DNA from: Oscillospiraceae bacterium
GTDB lineage: Bacteria > Bacillota > Clostridia > Oscillospirales > Ruminococcaceae
DNA: 7,767 nucleotides
Assembly: GCA_029068025.1 (NCBI GenBank)
Contig: JAIEDJ010000385.1
Coordinates: 1 to 7,767, forward strand
Reading direction: 5' to 3'
Below are positions 6,594 to 7,767 of this stretch, one piece after another; the first letter of the stretch is position 1, and every line of letters begins with the position of its first letter. The notes beneath the pieces are model-generated. The model saw only the letters and a program-made list of their open reading frames with translations, did not search any database and was not told the DNA's origin. Made by a program: the position numbers and the translations under genes.

Positions 6594-7485
6594 TTGATTC
6601 ACCAACCTTTTCAATAAACAGTTCGTTGAGCGTCGGTTCGCGCAGCTCGTACTTTATCAGCGGGATCTTGCTTGTGATGATCATATTCAGCAGCTTGTGC
6701 GCCTGTTCCTCGGAGGATACGTTGAAGCTCGAGCCGTTCGGGGTCTCCTCGTATACGGCAAGTCCGCACTCCGCCGCCATCTGCGTGATGTTTCCCTCCG
6801 CCTTGACCGTGAGCTTGACGCGCCCGTAGCTTTTCTTGATCGCGTTGAGGTTTCCTTGAAGGACTGTCTTGCCCTTGTTGAGTATCACGATGTCGCGGCA
6901 GAATTCCTCAATGGTGGACATCTGATGTGACGACATTATGATATACTTGTTTTTCTTGATCTCCTCGCGGATAACGCTCTTGAACAGCTCCGCGTTGACG
7001 GGATCGAGTCCCGAAAGCGGCTCGTCCAGAATTATAAGCTCGGGATTCGGGGCAAGCGCCGCGATGAGCTGTATCTTCTGCTGATTGCCCTTGGAAAGCT
7101 GCTCGGCGCGCTTGTTTCTGTGCTCCGTGACCGCAAGCCGTTCAAACCAGTAATCCAGCTGCTTTACAGCGTCCTGACGGCGCATTCCTCTGAGCGTACA
7201 GAAATATATCAGCTGCTCCGAGATCCTGTATTTCGGGTACAGTCCGCGTTCCTCGGCAAGATATCCTATCGGCATATTCGCCGCGAGGAACTCCTTGCCG
7301 TTCCACTTGACCGTTCCGCCCTCCGCGGCAAGCATACCGAGAATTATGCGGATGGACGTGGTTTTGCCCGCGCCGTTAGTCCCCAGCAGCGCAAACACTC
7401 CCGGCTCGTTTATCTCAAAAGACAGATCGTCTACAGCCGTGTAGTCGCCGTACTTCTTGACGATGTTGCTTACGGATAATCCCAT
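6583..7485 (-). CDS. ABC transporter ATP-binding protein, NatA/YhaQ-like
   Basis: A cytoplasmic ATPase that powers the adjoining permease; 300 residues from ATG 7485. The motifs appear in the expected order: Walker A GTNGAGKT (35-42), a Q-loop region with glutamate instead of glutamine (YLAEERGLYP, 75-84), signature LSKGNQQK (130-137), Walker B LIILDEP (150-156) with SGLDP D-loop, and the H-loop histidine in SSHQ (187). After about residue 215 comes a C-terminal extension ending REPTLNELFIEKV (282-294), the DUF4162-type tail of NatA-like exporters. All catalytic residues are present. The E-for-Q change and LSKGNQQ signature are, as I recall, normal in this subfamily. Its end overlaps the permease start by 11 bases, so the two are co-translated. 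Transcription is from the promoter at 7576-7548, probably under a repressor acting at the overlapping palindrome. Confidence 0.94.
   Translation of the reverse strand: MGLSVSNIVKKYGDYTAVDDLSFEINEPGVFALLGTNGAGKTTSIRIILGMLAAEGGTVKWNGKEFLAANMPIGYLAEERGLYPKYRISEQLIYFCTLRGMRRQDAVKQLDYWFERLAVTEHRNKRAEQLSKGNQQKIQLIAALAPNPELIILDEPLSGLDPVNAELFKSVIREEIKKNKYIIMSSHQMSTIEEFCRDIVILNKGKTVLQGNLNAIKKSYGRVKLTVKAEGNITQMAAECGLAVYEETPNGSSFNVSSEEQAHKLLNMIITSKIPLIKYELREPTLNELFIEKVGESSEN
6599..6603 (-). promoter_or_regulatory. Probable ribosome binding site for permease GTG 6593
   Basis: The minus strand reads GGTGA here, matching the distal part of the consensus AGGAGGTGA, five bases before GTG 6593. A further AAAAGG lies upstream (6606-6611). 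No such site precedes TTG 6614. The match is modest, so the start remains tentative; the site lies inside the ATPase gene. Confidence 0.5.
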
Positions 7486-7490
7486 AAAAT

Positions 7491-7498
7491 TCACCTCT
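7491..7498 (-). promoter_or_regulatory. Ribosome binding site fixing ATPase start at ATG 7485
   Basis: The minus strand reads AGAGGTGA here, with the AGAGG core eight bases before ATG 7485. The in-frame GTG at 7494-7492 is part of this site and therefore cannot be the start. Confidence 0.82.
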
Positions 7499-7523
7499 TG
7501 ATCGTTATATTCTTATTCTGTGC

Positions 7524-7552
7524 ATACTGTTTATGCTTGATATAAACAGTAT
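7524..7552. promoter_or_regulatory. Palindromic operator candidate of the ABC transporter operon
   Basis: ATACTGTTTAT (7524-7534) and ATAAACAGTAT (7542-7552) are perfect 11-bp inverted arms with a seven-base centre. The right arm overlaps the -10 box and the rest covers the expected transcription start. This is the classic place for a repressor to block RNA polymerase. Dimeric regulators such as GntR/YtrA, MarR or TetR types bind sites of this size; which one applies is unknown. It could instead fold as a 5' leader hairpin. Confidence 0.7.
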
Positions 7553-7576
7553 AGCACACTTGCCTTATCTTGTCAA
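7548..7576 (-). promoter_or_regulatory. Sigma-A promoter of the ABC transporter operon
   Basis: On the minus strand, a perfect -35 TTGACA (7576-7571) is followed by a 17-base spacer and -10 TATACT (7553-7548). The bases just before the -10 are TGC, giving an extended -10 element. The start of transcription is expected near 7541, inside the palindrome, leaving a leader of about 55 bases. Confidence 0.83.
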
Positions 7577-7685
7577 TAGCTTTTTGAAAAAATTTTGGAT
7601 ATAAATATTTTTTCCCGTTTTAACAATTTTGAATCCGAAAAGCTCGGCTTTTTTCGTCATTTTTCACATTTTCGGGAAAAACCCC
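7577..7685. other. AT-rich spacer between divergent promoters
   Basis: About 110 bases without a gene separate the back-to-back -35 boxes. It contains A and T runs, a weak stem AAAAGC-TCG-GCTTTT (7638-7652) followed by two more Ts, and a 9-bp inverted repeat TTTTTCCCG (7609-7617)/CGGGAAAAA (7673-7681). The second arm ends five bases before the plus-strand -35. Such A-tract DNA can be curved and could act as an upstream element for one or both promoters. No RNA gene is evident. Confidence 0.4.
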
Positions 7686-7714
7686 TTGACAATATATATA
7701 TATATATATATAAT
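7686..7714 (+). promoter_or_regulatory. Consensus sigma-A promoter with an all-AT spacer
   Basis: TTGACA (7686-7691) and TATAAT (7709-7714) are both perfect and are separated by exactly 17 bases. The spacer is entirely alternating A and T. Transcription should begin near 7721 and run toward the ATG at 7764 with a leader of about 43 bases. The repeat ends inside the -10 box, so adding or losing AT units would leave both boxes intact but change their distance. Confidence 0.85.
7692..7712 (+). repeat. (AT)10 dinucleotide microsatellite
   Basis: Ten uninterrupted AT units plus a final A fill the gap between the -35 and -10 boxes of the rightward promoter. Each slipped unit would alter the spacing by two bases. 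Confidence 0.93.
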
Positions 7715-7748
7715 GGTACTTGTATGGAAGAATTTCCGAAAAACATCG

Positions 7749-7754
7749 AAAGGA
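7749..7754 (+). promoter_or_regulatory. Ribosome binding site of the rightward gene
   Basis: AAAGGA lies nine bases before ATG 7764, downstream of the consensus promoter. It supports that ATG as a genuine start. Confidence 0.68.
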
Positions 7755-7763
7755 ACAACAAAA

Positions 7764-7767
7764 ATGA
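7764..7767 (+). CDS. Start of an unidentified rightward gene, cut by the window edge
   Basis: Only the ATG and one more base are inside the window. A consensus promoter, a leader of about 43 bases and an AAAGGA ribosome site at normal spacing all point to it. It is divergent from the ABC operon. Nothing can be said about the product. Regulators are often encoded divergently from the operon they control, but that is only a possibility here. Confidence 0.55.

Noticed and set aside
7051..7261. Defective ATPase because of E in the Q-loop and LSKGN in place of LSGGQ
   Set aside because: These variants are usual in NatA/YhaQ-type ATPases, and Walker A, Walker B and the H-loop histidine are intact.
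7486..7494. GTG start at 7494 adding three residues to the ATPase
   Set aside because: The GTG is part of the AGAGGTGA ribosome site that serves ATG 7485.
7638..7654. Intrinsic terminator AAAAGC-TCG-GCTTTT with T run
   Set aside because: The stem is short and mostly A-T, no plus-strand gene ends before it, and it lies between divergent promoters.

Overview
The window looks like one end of a metagenome or draft-genome contig from an anaerobic Firmicute, most likely a gut or rumen Clostridium-class organism of the Ruminococcus/Oscillospiraceae type. This is inferred from protein style (cytoplasmic BspA-type LRR_5 proteins in tandem, a NatAB/YhaQP-type ABC exporter), consensus sigma-A promoters, strong GGAGG ribosome sites and a GC-rich hairpin repeat between genes. 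No marker gene fixes the species. Bases 1-65 are not biological: they match the Illumina P5/Nextera i5 adapter with index S505, so genomic sequence starts at about base 66.

Layout. Every complete gene lies on the minus strand and is read right to left. (1) At the right, an ABC transporter ATPase (7485 to 6583) overlaps its permease (6593 to 5169). They are driven by a TTGACA-17-TATACT promoter whose -10 sits inside a perfect 11-bp palindrome, a likely operator. (2) A 401-base gap (4768-5168) holds a 12-bp stem just after the permease stop, a run of back-to-back hairpins (about 4877-5119), and then a clean TTGACA-17-TAAAAT promoter. (3) That promoter serves a tightly packed operon of three paralogous genes (606, 565 and at least 391 residues). 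Each encodes a soluble protein with an ankyrin-like helical N-terminal part, a charged helical linker and a C-terminal array of LRR_5 (BspA-like) repeats. The last gene runs off the contig into adapter.

(4) At the far right, a perfect TTGACA-17-TATAAT promoter points the other way, to a gene whose ATG is at 7764. Its spacer is made wholly of an (AT)10 dinucleotide tract, which makes it a strong candidate for slipped-strand phase variation. A ribosome site precedes the ATG, but only the start codon is in the window.

Working picture: the ABC pair probably exports or confers tolerance to a small molecule or ion under repressor control. The three LRR paralogs form a separate constitutive-looking unit of unknown role, probably intracellular protein binding. 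Several apparent start codons (TTG 4782, TTG 6614, GTG 7494) are better replaced by start codons just downstream of proper Shine-Dalgarno sites.
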